Shown here: positions 63,340 through 64,000 of the stretch, one piece after another
Numbering within the stretch: position 1 is the stretch's first letter
Layout of the letters: every line of letters begins with the position of its first letter
NCBI RefSeq assembly: GCF_038007465.1
Contig: NZ_JBBOXF010000001.1
Coordinates: 434,001 to 498,000, forward strand
Reading direction: 5' to 3'
Length of the DNA stretch: 64,000 nucleotides
From: Sporosarcina sp. FSL K6-1508
Lineage (GTDB): Bacteria; Bacillota; Bacilli; Bacillales_A; Planococcaceae
Program-made: the position numbers and the translations under genes
Notes under the pieces: generated by a model
Told to the model about the DNA's origin: nothing
Seen by the model: the letters and a program-made list of their open reading frames with translations, nothing else
The model's database searches: none

Positions 63340-63999
63340 TTAAGATTGATGACGCAAAATTTCGTAACGTGATAGTAGACTTTTGAGCCCTTGGGAACTC
63401 CAATAGGAGTTTCCGAGGGTTCTATGTAATACAGGACTTTTAGAAATTCTCCAGTAACTTTTACGCGAGTTACCCCATTCGTATGCCTTATCTTTCGGCG
63501 CACCTAATCCAATGAGCTTCCTCACCTTCGTACTTGGTTTCTTCCAGTTTTTCCACATACACATTCGAAGTCTTCTTCTAATCCATGAATCGAAAGCTCT
63601 GAAAACGCTTGGCGTATCCGCCAATGCAAAATAACCGCACCACCCCATAAGGTATTGATTTAGTTTCTTGATTCGATAATCCATCGGATAGGGTTTCTTC
63701 CTAGAGGTTATCTCTCGGATTTTATTCTTCATCCGTTTCATACTTTCTTTGGCAATCCGAACCTTTGGTTCTTTATGTAAAGTAAAGCTGAATCCAAGAA
63801 ACTTCCTCTTCCAAGGGCGGTCTACCGCAGATTTATTCAGGTTAACTTTCAACTTAAGCCTTCCTTCAATAAACGAAGTGACAGAACCCATGACTCGATT
63901 TCCTGCTTTCTTTGTTTTCACATAGATGTTGCAGTCGTCAGCGTATCGGACAAATTTATGTCCTCTTTCCTCCAATTCTTTGTCTAGATCATCAAGGAC
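63340..63999 (-). CDS. ltrA: Group II intron reverse transcriptase/maturase, C-terminal part
   Basis: 220 codons; the frame runs off the window end, so the N-terminus is missing. The RT active-site motif FVRYADDCNIYV is near the start of the visible part, followed by FLGFSFTLHKEP and the thumb/maturase (GIIM) domain, with MDYRIKKLNQYLMGWCGYFALADTPSVFRAFDSWIRRRLR in parts. The protein splices its own intron and drives its retrohoming. It sits next to the 226-bp repeat array, in non-genic DNA. Confidence 0.9.
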   Translation of the reverse strand, partial: VLDDLDKELEERGHKFVRYADDCNIYVKTKKAGNRVMGSVTSFIEGRLKLKVNLNKSAVDRPWKRKFLGFSFTLHKEPKVRIAKESMKRMKNKIREITSRKKPYPMDYRIKKLNQYLMGWCGYFALADTPSVFRAFDSWIRRRLRMCMWKNWKKPSTKVRKLIGLGAPKDKAYEWGNSRKSYWRISKSPVLHRTLGNSYWSSQGLKSLLSRYEILRHQS

Positions 64000-64000
64000 A

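Overview
The window looks like a chromosomal segment of a low-to-moderate G+C Gram-positive rod of the Bacillales, most likely family Planococcaceae/Caryophanaceae (Sporosarcina-like). This rests on strong Shine-Dalgarno sites with frequent GTG/TTG starts, Bacillus-type proteins (YhgE/Pip, BmrA, HutG, NreABC, lysine 6-dehydrogenase), perfect CcpA cre sites and many intrinsic terminators. The assignment is inferred from protein style, not from a search. No rRNA, tRNA or CRISPR array was seen.

Layout. 1-14 kb holds a truncated SDR dehydrogenase, a TetR/YhgE pair, an ABC-F ATPase behind a 40-codon upstream ORF and terminator, an ABC-2 exporter with a divergent TetR gene, a BmrA-type multidrug exporter, a decayed 1.7 kb intergenic stretch and an AIM24 protein. 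14-19 kb is a lysine-catabolic group (lysine 6-dehydrogenase, aldehyde dehydrogenase with a perfect cre, acyl-CoA dehydrogenase) split by a four-copy 120-bp tandem repeat. 19-26 kb has two paralogous SEC-C proteins flanking a DHA2 drug exporter with divergent TetR, plus a second AIM24 protein. 26-30.4 kb has a LysR regulator divergent from hutG-gltS, then an NSS-type sodium symporter.

30.57-36.51 kb is an AT-rich Tn554-like element: three transposition genes (tnpA, tnpB with one in-frame amber codon, tnpC) and two membrane-protein cargo genes (a rhomboid and an unknown). Its ends look like mirrored copies of one another. 36.5-43.6 kb carries a VOC protein, a 2-hydroxyacid dehydrogenase and a CitA/DcuS-type two-component system beside a tctCBA tricarboxylate transporter with a cre site inside a hairpin.

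43.7-62.1 kb is an anaerobic nitrate-respiration island. It contains molybdenum cofactor genes (moaA, mobA, moaD, moaE, mobB, moeA, divergent moaC, moaB, moeB), a NarK transporter carrying an extra C-terminal PAS domain, a hemerythrin, nreABC (oxygen/nitrate sensing), narGHJI and ric/scdA. TAGGR-N4-YCCTA dyads sit upstream of narG, narK and ric and probably form the NreC regulon. The last 2 kb holds a 226-bp tandem repeat array, whose inverted diverged copy lies near 12.2-12.6 kb, and the 3' end of a group II intron with its maturase gene.

The most unusual items are the NarK-PAS fusion, the mirrored ends of the Tn554-like element, the upstream ORF/terminator before the ABC-F gene, and repeat families whose hairpin stems differ in sequence but keep pairing.
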